Origin: Candidatus Nitrosotenuis cloacae
GTDB lineage: Archaea; Thermoproteota; Nitrososphaeria; Nitrososphaerales; Nitrosopumilaceae
Assembly: GCF_000955905.1 (NCBI RefSeq)
Contig: NZ_CP011097.1
Span: 1,556,157 to 1,620,156, forward strand
Length of the DNA stretch: 64,000 bases
Reading direction: 5' to 3'
The notes below the pieces were generated by a model that was not told the DNA's origin, ran no database searches, and was given only the letters and a program-made list of their open reading frames with translations. Numbering within the stretch: position 1 is the first letter of the stretch; every line of letters starts with the position of its first letter. A program made the translations under genes and the position numbers. Shown here piece by piece: positions 49,743-57,727 of the stretch.

Positions 49743-50870
49743 CCATTTTTCGATTCGCTCTTTTTCGAACTCTTCCTTTTCTATCATATGGATGGCAGCA
49801 GGCTCATCTAGTCTTGTAATAGGATCAGGATTTGCAAACATGTCCACATAGACATAGCCTGCAGTGTTGCCTATTTCCACAAAGCATCCACCTTTGCCAT
49901 CAAAAATGGAATTGTTCTGCTCTCGCTTTATCTGAGATATGATATCACGAGCAACTGCAACTCCCTGGCCTTCCGCAAAAATTCCCGCCTTTGGAACAGC
50001 TATTTTGTCAGTTACCATCATTGTGGTGACATCTCCAATTGCGTATACCGAGTCAACCCCTGTCTTGCAGTTTCGCTTTACCGGTATGTATCCACCTTCT
50101 TGTGCCAAGCCACATTCATACACTACTTTTGGTGCCTTGTGTGGAGGTATGGCAATCAATACATCAAAGGATACAGTATTGCCGTCCTCGAATTTTAGCT
50201 TGCCTTTTTCCACAGATGTGGTTTTGCGATTTCCATGGAATCGAATTTTTTCTTGTTCCAGCATTTGCAATAGTTGCTTGCTTACCTCTGGTCCTGCCGC
50301 AGGCAATGTTATGGGTGCAGGACTGTAAAAGTCAATTTCAATATCATTTCGTACTTTTTGCTCCTTTAGCATCGAATCAATAATCAGTGCAGCCTCAAAT
50401 GGGGCTGGTGGGCACTTGTAAGGCATCCCGGTTATGACAAATGCCAGCTTGCCTGATTTCATGTCTAAGATTTTTTGCCGAATTTTTGGCCCATGCTCCA
50501 AATCATACAGGATATAGCCATTTTCCAATAATCCGGAAATCTTTTCTGGAGCAAACTCGACGCCCATTGCTATTATTAGATAATCATATGAAAATTCCCT
50601 GCTCTGCGTTTTTACTCGCCTTCTGCTAGGATCAATTTGTATGACTGCTTCATTGACAAACTCTATTCCCTTCTTTGATATGGCATGCAGGGATCTTTTG
50701 GAATTCTCAAATGTTCTAGTTCCCTTTATGATCCAAAGCTTGACCAAATCCATCATGAAATAGTCTTTTTTGTCTATTATGGTAATTTTGGCATCAGGTA
50801 GATTGGACCGCAATTCATTGGCAGCTGCCAGCCCACCAAAACCCCCACCTAAAATTAGAATCTGTTTCAT
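49737..50870 (-). CDS. sulfide:quinone oxidoreductase-like FAD/NAD(P) protein
   Basis: A 377-residue pyridine-nucleotide-disulfide oxidoreductase-type flavoprotein. It starts with ILILGGGFGGLAAANEL (FAD-binding), has YLIIAMGVEFAPEKISG, the Cys-containing TGMPYKCPPAPFEAALIID (near 168-186, the CPPAP region typical of SQR) and SVYAIGDVTTM near 298. It has further Cys in VYECGLA and RNCKTG. Classical SQR uses three Cys to oxidise sulfide; not all positions can be matched by eye, so quinone-dependent oxidation of another donor is possible. The SDR gene ends immediately upstream. Confidence 0.8.
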   Translation of the reverse strand: MKQILILGGGFGGLAAANELRSNLPDAKITIIDKKDYFMMDLVKLWIIKGTRTFENSKRSLHAISKKGIEFVNEAVIQIDPSRRRVKTQSREFSYDYLIIAMGVEFAPEKISGLLENGYILYDLEHGPKIRQKILDMKSGKLAFVITGMPYKCPPAPFEAALIIDSMLKEQKVRNDIEIDFYSPAPITLPAAGPEVSKQLLQMLEQEKIRFHGNRKTTSVEKGKLKFEDGNTVSFDVLIAIPPHKAPKVVYECGLAQEGGYIPVKRNCKTGVDSVYAIGDVTTMMVTDKIAVPKAGIFAEGQGVAVARDIISQIKREQNNSIFDGKGGCFVEIGNTAGYVYVDMFANPDPITRLDEPAAIHMIEKEEFEKERIEKWL

Positions 50871-51611
50871 CTATCGTTCTTGTGTTGTGGGTCTGATCAA
50901 AATTTCGTTGACATTCATGTGTGGTGGCGAGTCTACTGCAAAGAGTATAGCATTTGCAATGTCTTCTGCCTGTAGTGCGACCATTTTCTTGGTGGCCTCT
51001 ACAAATCCTTTCAACGATTCATCAGTAATGGTGTCGTTTAGTTCCGTTGCAACAACTCCTGGCTCGATGCTTGTAACACGTATGTTTGAGCGAACGCTGA
51101 ATTCCTGTCGCAGTCCTTCAGAGAAGGCGGCCACTGCGTGTTTTGTAGCACAGTAAACCGAACCTGCAGGAAAGACAATTCTTCCGGCAACCGATGAAAT
51201 GTTTACGATATGGCCGGATTTTTTGGCATTCAGGTGTGGAATCACAGCCCCAGTACAATACAAGACTCCCTTGATGTTGACATCAATCATTTGATCCCAT
51301 TCAGCCACTTTCAAATTTTTAAAAAAGCTCAGCGGCATTAATCCCGCATTATTTACCAAAATATCTACGGTTCCCCATTTTTTTATGACAGCATCCACAA
51401 ACGAATCACATTCCGATTTTTTCGTAACGTCAAGCTTTTGCATAAAGACCTCGCCGCCAATTTTCTCAATTTTTTCCTTGACGGATTCTAATTTGTCCAT
51501 TCTTCTGGCACCAATTGCAACTTTGGCGCCCGCCTTGGATAGTGCAAGTGCTGTTGCCTCACCTATTCCGCTTGATGCACCAGTAATGATTACAATTTTA
51601 CCATTCAGCAT
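50871..51611 (-). CDS. short-chain dehydrogenase/reductase (SDR)
   Basis: A 246-residue classical SDR. It has the NAD(P)-binding TGASSGIGEATALAL (residues 10-24), VDILVNNAGLMPLSF near 85, catalytic Ser in VNISSVAG and Tyr-x3-Lys in VYCATKHAVAAF near 155. Oxidises or reduces an alcohol/ketone with NAD(P)H. ARRMD after strand two, with a basic pair, favours NADP. ATG start; it abuts the SQR-like gene, so the two are one transcript. Confidence 0.9.
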   Translation of the reverse strand: MLNGKIVIITGASSGIGEATALALSKAGAKVAIGARRMDKLESVKEKIEKIGGEVFMQKLDVTKKSECDSFVDAVIKKWGTVDILVNNAGLMPLSFFKNLKVAEWDQMIDVNIKGVLYCTGAVIPHLNAKKSGHIVNISSVAGRIVFPAGSVYCATKHAVAAFSEGLRQEFSVRSNIRVTSIEPGVVATELNDTITDESLKGFVEATKKMVALQAEDIANAILFAVDSPPHMNVNEILIRPTTQER

Positions 51612-51690
51612 GATATGGTTCCTTTGTATGATTGCTTTATGTTTTTAGTTTTTTAGAGTTTATTAGCAGAATCATACAACGCAAAAATCA

Positions 51691-51897
51691 TTGAAGAAAG
51701 TAAATTGTGCATATTGTGGAAACGAAACTGATCTACCATTTGAGTGCAATTATTGCAGAGACGAGTTTTGCTCAGAGCACAGACTGCCAGAAGAGCATAG
51801 GTGTGTGAAATTAAGCTCGATTCGCGCAAAGCGGTTTGGCGAAAAAAAAGTAATCAGGCAGAAAAAGGGATTTTTCAGTAAACTCTTTGGAAAATAG
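51691..51897 (+). CDS. AN1-type zinc finger protein
   Basis: A 68-residue protein: CAYCGNETDLPFECNYCRDEFCSEHRLPEEHRC is the AN1 zinc finger (residues 6-38; key positions C6, C9, C19, C22, C27, H30, H36, C38). The C-terminus is basic (KKVIRQKKGFFSKLFGK). AN1 fingers bind ubiquitin-like or other partners in eukaryotes; in archaea the role is unknown. TTG start at 51691. It is convergent with the next gene, 0 nt apart. Confidence 0.88.
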   Translation: MKKVNCAYCGNETDLPFECNYCRDEFCSEHRLPEEHRCVKLSSIRAKRFGEKKVIRQKKGFFSKLFGK

Positions 51898-52176
51898 CTA
51901 GTAAATTGATCGTCCTGGCTTGATTTTGGCTATTTTTGCCTGATATAGCAAGGCAACAGCTAGTGCAAACAACACCAATGCAGTCAGCCAGTGAGCAGTA
52001 ATCAAAGTAAGATATGCTATCCCAAACCCAATAGATACAATGGCTTGAGAGAAAAGCTTCATCCAGTTTGCAAGTTTTATGACTCGAAATACCATCTCTA
52101 CTAAGAATAGCGCTGCCACCGGATAGATAGTCAGCAATACAAAGTCAATTACATCAATTCCCTCAATGTGCGACAT
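51898..52176 (-). CDS. small three-helix membrane protein
   Basis: A 92-residue protein with helices DFVLLTIYPVAALFLVEMVF, LFSQAIVSIGFGIAYLTLI and WLTALVLFALAVALLYQAKI. A short cytoplasmic KIKPGRSIY end follows. ATG start at 52176, where its first base overlaps the last base of the GINS gene stop. The two may be co-transcribed. No family recognised. Confidence 0.6.
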   Translation of the reverse strand: MSHIEGIDVIDFVLLTIYPVAALFLVEMVFRVIKLANWMKLFSQAIVSIGFGIAYLTLITAHWLTALVLFALAVALLYQAKIAKIKPGRSIY

Positions 52177-52730
52177 TATTCTTGGACGGTAATTTTGACT
52201 GCGATGTTTTTTGCAATTAGTGCCTGTGCGTTCTCGTTGGGTATGGTTGCGATTTCCTCTGTCTTGTATGGCCCATATTTGGTATAGTCCGCGCCTACAA
52301 ACTGATCAAAGTCCTTTAGGAATCTAACCGGAATTGGCTTTACCTTGTGCTTTTTTGATACAGATTCGAGTAGTTTGGTTCTACCATTTATGGTAGCAGA
52401 CAAAATCATCTCTTTTCGCTCCTGCTGGTCCTGCAGTGATTCAATGATGTATTTTTCCTCATCAAGCAGGTTGGTCAGCTCCATTCCACCATGGCTCACC
52501 TTGCTGATTCTGGTCTTCAACAATAGTGAAACAATTTGGGTAATCATTTCTGTCAGCTTGTTTTTTATCTTGTTTTCAATTCCATCATATGATTCGCTTT
52601 TTAGTTTTCCAAGATATTCAGCTAGACCAAGATAAAACTGCGGATCAATTTCTTGGACGAGATCATTTTCAATTTCTCTGATTAGAGTCGAGTACAACGA
52701 GTTTAGATCAATTTTTTTTGTTTCTGACAT
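52176..52730 (-). CDS. GINS complex subunit Gins51 (Gins15)
   Basis: A 184-residue replication factor. A helical A-domain (residues 1-120, with EIDPQFYLGLAEYLGKLKSE and GGMELTNLLDEEKYIIESLQ) is followed by the small beta B-domain (about 130-184): VRFLKDFDQFVGADYTKYGP and IATIPNENAQALIAKNIAVKI. This A-then-B order is that of Gins51. GINS joins MCM and Cdc45/GAN in the replicative helicase. ATG start, divergent from glutamine synthetase. Confidence 0.85.
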   Translation of the reverse strand: MSETKKIDLNSLYSTLIREIENDLVQEIDPQFYLGLAEYLGKLKSESYDGIENKIKNKLTEMITQIVSLLLKTRISKVSHGGMELTNLLDEEKYIIESLQDQQERKEMILSATINGRTKLLESVSKKHKVKPIPVRFLKDFDQFVGADYTKYGPYKTEEIATIPNENAQALIAKNIAVKITVQE

Positions 52731-52739
52731 GAGACACCT

Positions 52740-52761
52740 TAAGCCTTAAATCCAAGGCTTA
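52740..52761. promoter_or_regulatory. inverted repeat TAAGCCTT-N6-AAGGCTTA between GINS51 and glutamine synthetase
   Basis: Perfect 8-bp arms flank AAATCC. The repeat lies within the 57-bp divergent gap, overlapping the leftward TATA-like GATTTAAGG and upstream of the rightward GATTTAAGT (about 52764-52772), which is about 24 nt before the glnA TTG. A regulator binding here could control glutamine synthetase and/or GINS51. Confidence 0.5.
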
Positions 52762-52787
52762 TCCGATTTAAGTCTGAAGGAACAAAC

Positions 52788-54248
52788 TTGCCATATAAAG
52801 TAACGCACGGCGACACAACACAAATCAAATATTCTCCAGATGAAGTCTTTGCAAAAATAAAACACGAAAACATTCGCTTTATTGATTTACAATTTTCCAG
52901 CCTAGTTGGCAGATACCACCACACCACGATTTCTGCTGATACATTTACGCCAGACCAAATGATGGACGGCCTGCCAAAGTTAGACGGCTCATCCATTGTT
53001 GGATTTACCAGTGTTGATGATTCGGATTTGGTCCTCAAGCCAGACCCAAACACGTTTGCTATTATTCCATGGGTGACAGAGAAAAAGACCGCAAGATTGA
53101 TCTGCGATGTTTATTGGGGTAGGGGCAGAGGAAGACTAGAGCGAGACCCAAGGGCAATTGCACAAAAAGCAGAAGAATATCTGAAAACCCAAGGCTTTGA
53201 TTTCAGTTATTGGGGCCCAGAAGTCGAGTTTTTCGTCTTTGACAAGGTCCAATGGGATGTCCTAACCCCATACAAGGGCCAATCTTATTCAATAGAATCA
53301 AAGGAAGCGCCATGGAGCCAGGAAGGAACCGGCTATCCAATGGGACTCCAAGAAGGCTATTACCCATCCACACCATCTGATACACTAACCGAGTTTAGAA
53401 ACGAATGTGTCGATGTACTGAACGGCCATTTCGGTATTCTTTGTGATAACCATCACCACGAAGTAGCTACTGCAGGCCAGTGTGAAATAGACATCAAGTA
53501 TGATTTTCTAACAAATGCCGCAGACGGTGCGCAGACCTACAAGTATGTTGTAAAAAACTTGGCGCAAAAGTTCGGCAAAGTAGCTACAATGATGCCAAAG
53601 CCCATCTCCATGGATGCAGGTTCTGGCATGCACACAAACGTCAGTTTGTGGAAGAACAACAAAAACGCATTTTACGATAAGGAATCCAAGGATGAAATCA
53701 GCCAGCTGGGTAGATATTTCTGCGGTGGAATTCTGAGCCACGCAAGAGCACTCTGTGCCATAACAAATCCAACAACCAACTCTTATCACAGATTGGTCCC
53801 AGGCTATGAAGCACCTGTATACATTGCATGGAGTCCAAGTAACAGATCAGCAGCAATTCGAGTACCAGAGCATTTCCGAGGCGAAAAATATTCCTACCTA
53901 AAGCGATTTGAATACAGAGCACCAGACCCATCATCCAATCCATATTTGGTCTTCTCTGCAGTTCTGGCCGCAGGCCTTGATGGTATAAAAAAGAAGACAG
54001 ACCCAGGCGATCCAGTGCTTGAGAACATTTACCACATGACAAAAGAAGAGCGCACAAAGCGCGGAATCAAGACGGTCCCAGCAAATCTCGGTGAGGCACT
54101 AGATGAATTAGAAAGTGACCGCAAGTTCCTCAATCCAATTTACTCTAATGAGGTAATTGACAAGATCATAGAAATTGGCAGAAAGGATCACAGAGAGATA
54201 TCAATTCGTCCACATCCGCACGAGTTTTATCTTTACTTTGATGTCTAG
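52788..54248 (+). CDS. glnA: glutamine synthetase, type I
   Basis: A 486-residue enzyme that condenses ammonia with glutamate using ATP, the main ammonium-assimilation step. It has FIDLQFSSLVGRYHHTTIS near 25, the beta-Grasp region GSSIVGF, the metal site WGPEVEFFVFD near 146, GQCEIDIKYD near 228, the ammonia site DAGSGMHTNVSLW near 272 and NRSAAIRVPEH (near 350). The C-terminal adenylylation Tyr loop is not conserved as in enterics. TTG start at 52788. P-II-like and GS genes in one window suggest nitrogen regulation, though they are 46 kb apart. Confidence 0.95.
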   Translation: MPYKVTHGDTTQIKYSPDEVFAKIKHENIRFIDLQFSSLVGRYHHTTISADTFTPDQMMDGLPKLDGSSIVGFTSVDDSDLVLKPDPNTFAIIPWVTEKKTARLICDVYWGRGRGRLERDPRAIAQKAEEYLKTQGFDFSYWGPEVEFFVFDKVQWDVLTPYKGQSYSIESKEAPWSQEGTGYPMGLQEGYYPSTPSDTLTEFRNECVDVLNGHFGILCDNHHHEVATAGQCEIDIKYDFLTNAADGAQTYKYVVKNLAQKFGKVATMMPKPISMDAGSGMHTNVSLWKNNKNAFYDKESKDEISQLGRYFCGGILSHARALCAITNPTTNSYHRLVPGYEAPVYIAWSPSNRSAAIRVPEHFRGEKYSYLKRFEYRAPDPSSNPYLVFSAVLAAGLDGIKKKTDPGDPVLENIYHMTKEERTKRGIKTVPANLGEALDELESDRKFLNPIYSNEVIDKIIEIGRKDHREISIRPHPHEFYLYFDV

Positions 54249-54526
54249 GCTAATGGTCTGCCAGTAAGCTGCAAAATATAATACACAGATATCGCAAGCA
54301 GTCCAAATCCTATTCCGATGTAAAATCCCCGTTTTTTATCAGAGGTTGCCGCCTTGTACACCATTATTGCTCCGGCAAGTCCGACAAACAAAATGATCAC
54401 ACCGTATATGGTAAAGTCAAGTGTTCCCCCCTGGATGAATGGATAGAAAACGCCAGAGAGTAATGCAAAGAACGCTACTAGGTATACGTATTTGACAGAT
54501 GTGAGAATCTTGGTTGCGCCACTCAA
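54245..54526 (-). CDS. small three-helix membrane protein
   Basis: A 93-residue protein with helices VYLVAFFALLSGVFYPFIQ, TIYGVIILFVGLAGAIMVY and FYIGIGFGLLAISVYYILQ. The loop AATSDKKRG between helices two and three is basic and probably cytoplasmic. It overlaps the convergent glnA stop by 4 nt. ATG start. I do not recognise the family. Confidence 0.6.
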   Translation of the reverse strand: MSGATKILTSVKYVYLVAFFALLSGVFYPFIQGGTLDFTIYGVIILFVGLAGAIMVYKAATSDKKRGFYIGIGFGLLAISVYYILQLTGRPLA

Positions 54527-54568
54527 CGGTTTTTTTAAAAATTCTTGGGAAATAAACGTTTGATGGAA

Positions 54569-56278
54569 TTACATGTCCATGCCCATGTCGCCCATGCCAC
54601 CCATTCCTGGCATGCCACCCATACCGCCCATTCCTCCCATTCCAGGCATTCCGCCCATGCCACCCATGTCTCCTCCTGGAGGTCCGGCAGATTTTGCGAC
54701 AGAGATAACATCATCAATTCTTAATAGCATACATGCAGCCTCGGTTGCAGCAGATACTATTTGGTTTTTGACAGAGAGGGGCTCGATGATTTCGCTTGTC
54801 TTCATGTTGCCAACTCGTCCCTTCATTACATCAACTCCGGTCCATTTCTCGCCCTTGAGTTGTTTTGATCGTAAATTGGTTAGTGTGTCAATTGGGTCCA
54901 TTCCAGCATTCTCCGATAGTGTCAATGGAATTACTTCTAAGGAGTCTGCGAATTTCTCTACTGCTAATTGTTCTCGTCCTTCCAGGGATTTTGCCCAATT
55001 GCGCAGTCTTGTTGCAGCAAATGTCTCTGGTGCGCCACCGCCTGCCACGATTAGTGGGTTTTCCATGACATCCTTTACTACCATTAATGCGTCGTGAACT
55101 GATCTGTCTACTTCATCAACTACTCGTTGTGAGCCGCCTCGGAGCAATAGTGTAACAGATTTTGGGTTCTTGCATCCTTCAACAAAGACCCATCTGTCTT
55201 CCTCAATTTTGCGCTCTTCTACTAGTTGCGCAGTACCAAGGTCTTTTTCATATAGATCATCAAGGTTTGTGATTATTCTAGCACCAGTTGCCTTTGCAAG
55301 TTTTGTCATGTCAGATTCCTTAACACGTCTTACTGCCATGATTCCAGCTCGCGCCAAATAGTGCTGTGCCATGTCGTCAATTCCTTTTTGACACAGCAAG
55401 AGATTTGCACCAGAGCCGATTACTTTGTCAACCATGTTTTTGAGCATTCTGTTTTCCTCATCCAAAAATGTCTTCATTTGTTGAGGATTTGAGATGTTGA
55501 TTTTTGCATCAAATTCTGTCTTGTCTATTTCTAATGCGTTATTGATTAGCGCAATTTTTGCATCTGTAATTTTCTTTGGCATTCCTCCATGGATTACCTC
55601 CTTGTCAAGCACGATTCCCTCAACTAGTACGCAGTCCTTCATTGAGCCTCCGGCCTTTTTCTCGACCTTTACGTCGTCCTGGTCTATGGTGAATTTGCCC
55701 GAATCCTTTTCGGCAACAGCAATTACTGCTTTAACGATTAGTTCTGCCAAGTGATCAGATTCTTTTCTTACTAGTTTGGTCTGCATTGAGGTCTTGGCTA
55801 TTTTCATTAGGATTGATTTGTCATTGGCGCTTACCTCTTCTGCAATTTCCTTTAGGAATTGGATGACTTTTTTCTGTGCCTTGCGATATCCATCAACTAT
55901 TATGGTTGGGTGAACATCTTGGTTAATCAGAGATTCTGCATTTTCTAATAGTGCACCTGCCAGAACTACTGCAGATGTGGTTCCATCGCCTACTTCATTG
56001 TCTGTTGTCTTGGATATTTCGACTAGCATTTTTGCTGCTGGGTGCTGCACATCAATTTCCTTTAGGATTGTAGCACCGTCGTTTGTAATGGTAACATCGC
56101 CTAATGAGTCAACTAGCATTTTGTCCATACCTCTTGGGCCTAGACTGGAGTGAACTATTTCTGCGATAATTTTGGCTGCCGCTATGTTATTTTTTTGGGC
56201 CTCGCGACCTTTGTTTTCAGTCGAGCCTTCTTTTAGTAAAACTATAGGTAGATTTCCTTTTGGTATTTGTCCGCTCAT
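54569..56278 (-). CDS. thsA: thermosome subunit (group II chaperonin)
   Basis: The start is ATG at 56278 ([15 protein letters not shown]), 569 residues, because a TATA box lies 29 nt upstream inside the longer open frame. ATP-binding [11 protein letters not shown] near 45, [10 protein letters not shown] near 62, [12 protein letters not shown] near 95 and the catalytic VVAGGGAPE near 400 are all present. The C-terminal tail is a Gly-Met repeat ([14 protein letters not shown]). It forms double rings with a built-in lid that fold proteins. The paralogue number is unknown. Confidence 0.95.
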   Translation of the reverse strand: MSGQIPKGNLPIVLLKEGSTENKGREAQKNNIAAAKIIAEIVHSSLGPRGMDKMLVDSLGDVTITNDGATILKEIDVQHPAAKMLVEISKTTDNEVGDGTTSAVVLAGALLENAESLINQDVHPTIIVDGYRKAQKKVIQFLKEIAEEVSANDKSILMKIAKTSMQTKLVRKESDHLAELIVKAVIAVAEKDSGKFTIDQDDVKVEKKAGGSMKDCVLVEGIVLDKEVIHGGMPKKITDAKIALINNALEIDKTEFDAKINISNPQQMKTFLDEENRMLKNMVDKVIGSGANLLLCQKGIDDMAQHYLARAGIMAVRRVKESDMTKLAKATGARIITNLDDLYEKDLGTAQLVEERKIEEDRWVFVEGCKNPKSVTLLLRGGSQRVVDEVDRSVHDALMVVKDVMENPLIVAGGGAPETFAATRLRNWAKSLEGREQLAVEKFADSLEVIPLTLSENAGMDPIDTLTNLRSKQLKGEKWTGVDVMKGRVGNMKTSEIIEPLSVKNQIVSAATEAACMLLRIDDVISVAKSAGPPGGDMGGMGGMPGMGGMGGMGGMPGMGGMGDMGMDM

Positions 56279-56302
56279 GTCGATCGTGAATCCAATTTTT
56301 CC

Positions 56303-56317
56303 CTTTTTATACCTTCT
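56303..56317 (-). promoter_or_regulatory. BRE/TATA promoter of the thermosome gene
   Basis: On the minus strand AGAAGG-TATAAAAAG is a purine-rich BRE followed by a strong TATA box. Its centre is about 29 nt from the ATG at 56278, which gives a leaderless or nearly leaderless mRNA. It is the strongest-looking TATA box in the window, as expected for an abundant chaperonin. Confidence 0.7.
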
Positions 56318-56404
56318 TTGCAAAACATAATCCCGGAAAGATGATCGCTATTTTGCCCCGAATTCAATCGCTGTTTTTAAATTGGGACAGAAACTGCCAA
56401 AATC

Positions 56405-57727
56405 ATGGCAAAGTCTGCAACCAAGGCTTCCTACAAAAAAATTCTCTCAGATCTGCAAGAGCACAACAAGTGGTTTGAAAATTCCATTCCATTGATCGCA
56501 AGCGAAAATGTGCCTAGCCCTGCAGTAAAGGAGGCATTGCTTTCGGATTTTGGTAATCGTTATGCCGAGGGCTGGCCAGGCGAGCGCGTCTATGCAGGCT
56601 GCGTATACATCGATAAAGTAGAGATTGAATGCATGAATTTGGCAAAAAAACTCTACAAGGCAAAGTTTGCAGATGTCAGACCCATTTCTGGTGTTGTAGC
56701 TAATTTGGCAGTTTATTCCGCATTTACAAATCCAGGCGATGTAATGATTGCACCATCAATTCCTGCAGGCGGTCACATTTCTCATGGTAAAAAGGAGCAT
56801 TCCGGAACTGCCGGTCTGGTTCACGGACTGGATATCGAATTTTATCCATTTGATGCTGATGAGATGACCATAGATGTGGACAAGACAAAGGCAAAGGTAG
56901 AGGAGCTCAAAGCAGCAAACCGACTACCAAAGATGGCAATGTTTGGCGGCTCGCTCTTTTTGTTCCCACACCCAGTAAAGGAGCTATCTGATTTTCTCAA
57001 AGGGTATAACATTCACATCAATTATGATGCGGCACATGTTGCTGGCTTGATTGCTGGTGGACAGTTCCAAGACCCATTACGGGAGGGAGCCGACACCATG
57101 ACTATGAGTACGCACAAGACACTCTTTGGTCCGCAGGGAGGCCTAGTCCTTGGAAGAGAAGAGCATGCAGAGCCAATCAAAAAGGCAACTTTCCCAGGTC
57201 TGACATCTAGTCATCACATTCATCATATGGCGGCAAAGGCAATTGCATTTGCAGAGGCCCTAGAGTTTGGCAAGCAGTACGCAAAGGATGTCATAAAAAA
57301 CGCAAAGGCATTAGCTGATGCACTGTCTGATGCAGGATTCAAGGTCTTGGGAGAAAAGCGAGGCTATACCAAATCACACCAAATTGCAGTAAATGTTTTG
57401 GATTATTCCGATGGCGGTAAAGTAGAAGCTGATCTAGAAAAAGCAAACATCATTGTAAACAGACAATTAATTCCAGGCGACATCAAGGCAGGCCGTAACT
57501 ATTTCCACCCAGGCGGAATCAGACTTGGAGTATCAGAGCTAACCAGACTAGGCATGAAAAGCGCAGAAATGAAAGAGATTGCCGGCTACATCAAGAATAT
57601 AGTCATTGAGAAAAAGGATCCAAAAAAGCTAGCAGCCAAGGTCAAGTCATTTAGAAAGGACTATCAAAAAGTGCACTATTGTTTTGATAACAAACTTGGT
57701 GCCTACGAATACGTAAAGCTGCGCTAG
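56405..57727 (+). CDS. glyA: serine hydroxymethyltransferase
   Basis: A 440-residue PLP enzyme that interconverts serine and glycine with a pterin C1 carrier. It has LIASENVPSPAVKEALLSDF near 28, NRYAEGWPGERVYAGC near 50, PIPAGGHISHG near 117, NYDAAHVAGLIAGG near 212 and the PLP lysine in MSTHKTLFGPQGG near 238. The ATG has a TTTTTAAAT about 27 nt upstream. In thaumarchaea the C1 carrier is probably a methanopterin-type compound. It is convergent with polD2, overlapping by 4 nt. Confidence 0.95.
   Translation: MAKSATKASYKKILSDLQEHNKWFENSIPLIASENVPSPAVKEALLSDFGNRYAEGWPGERVYAGCVYIDKVEIECMNLAKKLYKAKFADVRPISGVVANLAVYSAFTNPGDVMIAPSIPAGGHISHGKKEHSGTAGLVHGLDIEFYPFDADEMTIDVDKTKAKVEELKAANRLPKMAMFGGSLFLFPHPVKELSDFLKGYNIHINYDAAHVAGLIAGGQFQDPLREGADTMTMSTHKTLFGPQGGLVLGREEHAEPIKKATFPGLTSSHHIHHMAAKAIAFAEALEFGKQYAKDVIKNAKALADALSDAGFKVLGEKRGYTKSHQIAVNVLDYSDGGKVEADLEKANIIVNRQLIPGDIKAGRNYFHPGGIRLGVSELTRLGMKSAEMKEIAGYIKNIVIEKKDPKKLAAKVKSFRKDYQKVHYCFDNKLGAYEYVKLR

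Noticed and set aside
54573..54680. GGM-coding tandem repeats as a possible satellite
   Set aside because: They encode the normal Gly-Met tail of group II chaperonins.
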